From: Eubacteriales bacterium
GTDB taxonomy: Bacteria > Bacillota > Clostridia > Lachnospirales > Lachnospiraceae
Assembly (NCBI GenBank): GCA_030536855.1
Contig: JAUNPK010000021.1
Coordinates: 1 to 50,655 of the forward strand
Direction: 5' to 3'
Length of the DNA stretch: 50,655 bases
Below, one piece after another: positions 50,037-50,655 of the stretch; positions within the stretch are counted from its first letter, which is position 1, and each line of letters opens with the position of its first letter. The position numbers were made by a program, and so were the translations under genes. The notes under the pieces were generated by a model, which had not been told where the DNA came from, did no database searches, and was given only the letters and a program-made list of their open reading frames with translations.

Positions 50037-50616
50037 CTACTCTCACCTCCTGTCCTATTAATTTTGATATAAATAACAACAATGAACAGGTGATAATTGC
50101 CATTGCCATATATCCAATTGCCAAATAATCGTAAGATACTTTCTTCAATATTATGATAATTAATAATTCAATAAGTAATATAAGCCTTGCTCTCCTCTTA
50201 CTCTCCTTTACCTCATCTTTTTTCATGTTTATATTAGGATGGTTTACCGTTCCTGTTGCAAAAATATATATCACAGATATTAGGAGCATAAGCCATATCC
50301 ACCTGATATTATTTATCCAAATATGCTCACACAGTGTTATGATTATGCATATAGAATTACTTCCTATATAACATTGAAAAAATGTCCCTGCATGATAACC
50401 ACCTGTACGCCTTCTTAATGACATAAAGAACAAAAGAAATATAATTGTTTTGATTAAATTATTTAAAAAAAATGCCGTTACACATATCGTTCCAAGAACT
50501 ATAAATTTCTCAATCAATATCGTATAAACGTACACATACTTTTCCTGATTTTTACTATCTATAATCTGTTGGTTGCACATCCCTTCAACTATTTTTTTTG
50601 CAATTTTTTCGCCCAT
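50023..50616 (-). CDS. agrB: AgrB-type peptide-processing membrane protease
   Basis: 197 residues with six membrane segments. The AgrB signature holds the catalytic His and Cys in RRRTGGYHAGTFFQCYIGS, plus TGTVNHPN. It cyclises and trims AgrD. AGGAGATG precedes the ATG (50616). Its promoter, likely under AgrA control, lies beyond the right edge of the window. Confidence 0.93.
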   Translation of the reverse strand: MGEKIAKKIVEGMCNQQIIDSKNQEKYVYVYTILIEKFIVLGTICVTAFFLNNLIKTIIFLLFFMSLRRRTGGYHAGTFFQCYIGSNSICIIITLCEHIWINNIRWIWLMLLISVIYIFATGTVNHPNINMKKDEVKESKRRARLILLIELLIIIILKKVSYDYLAIGYMAMAIITCSLLLFISKLIGQEVRVDGKT

Positions 50617-50655
50617 ATACTCATCTCCTATGGCAAATTTATCATTTGAAATTTC

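Overview
The window comes from a low-GC anaerobic Firmicute, most likely a Lachnospiraceae member. Supporting signs are a glycyl-radical ribonucleotide reductase, clostridial-type ThiC, an AgrB/AgrD quorum system, Rpn-type nuclease debris, FeoB-associated-type small proteins and AT-rich intergenic DNA. A very large membrane-anchored PL9-type pectate lyase followed by a GH43 enzyme suggests a pectin/arabinan user such as Lachnospira; the genus is inference.

Layout. 1-2.2 kb: a deleted Rpn nuclease pseudogene, a 40-bp tandem repeat and a membrane-anchored transglutaminase-like protein. 2.3-10.5 kb: polysaccharide genes (pectate lyase, DUF362 protein, GH43). 10.8-14.4 kb: an acidic EF-hand-like protein, an SseB-like protein ending in a 30-bp Rpn fragment, and a lipoprotein that is clearly an L-asparaginase homologue without its catalytic residues. 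14.5-18.8 kb: carAB. 19-23.9 kb: an operon of degenerate ABC ATPase, permease and BNR-repeat protein, then a PAP2-family protein and PrsW. 24-28 kb: TPP riboswitch-thiC and anaerobic nrdD with NrdR-like boxes. 28.2-30.3 kb: a GGDEF protein behind a structured leader RNA. 30.4-35.9 kb: a small protein, CorA, an operon of MATE, two small proteins and a 4Fe-4S protein, a 213-bp MITE with target duplications, and degV.

The outstanding region is 36.2-43.2 kb: an integrated element of about 6.95 kb in the 3' end of tRNA-Gly(GCC), bounded by an identical 25-bp att repeat. It carries a tyrosine integrase, two XRE-like proteins, a complete CRESS-DNA-virus-type Rep (HUH nuclease plus superfamily 3 helicase), three small proteins, and two membrane proteins with GA-like three-helix modules. 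Its non-coding gap holds a 9-bp stem-loop whose loop shows TAGTATTAC, the circovirus origin nonanucleotide, on the same strand as rep, with phased GCTAC repeats nearby. Integrase and replication operons share an identical 33-bp operator-like sequence. The element therefore looks like a chromosomally integrated, circovirus-like rolling-circle replicon.

43.3-50.6 kb: a candidate type I toxin-antitoxin pair (32-aa hydrophobic peptide and convergent small RNA), then a quorum-sensing cassette transcribed AgrB, AgrD (an unlisted 49-aa ORF), a secreted DUF2712-like protein, a lipoprotein, two ABC permeases, an ATPase, a LytTR regulator and an AgrC-like kinase. The kinase pair also has its own promoter.
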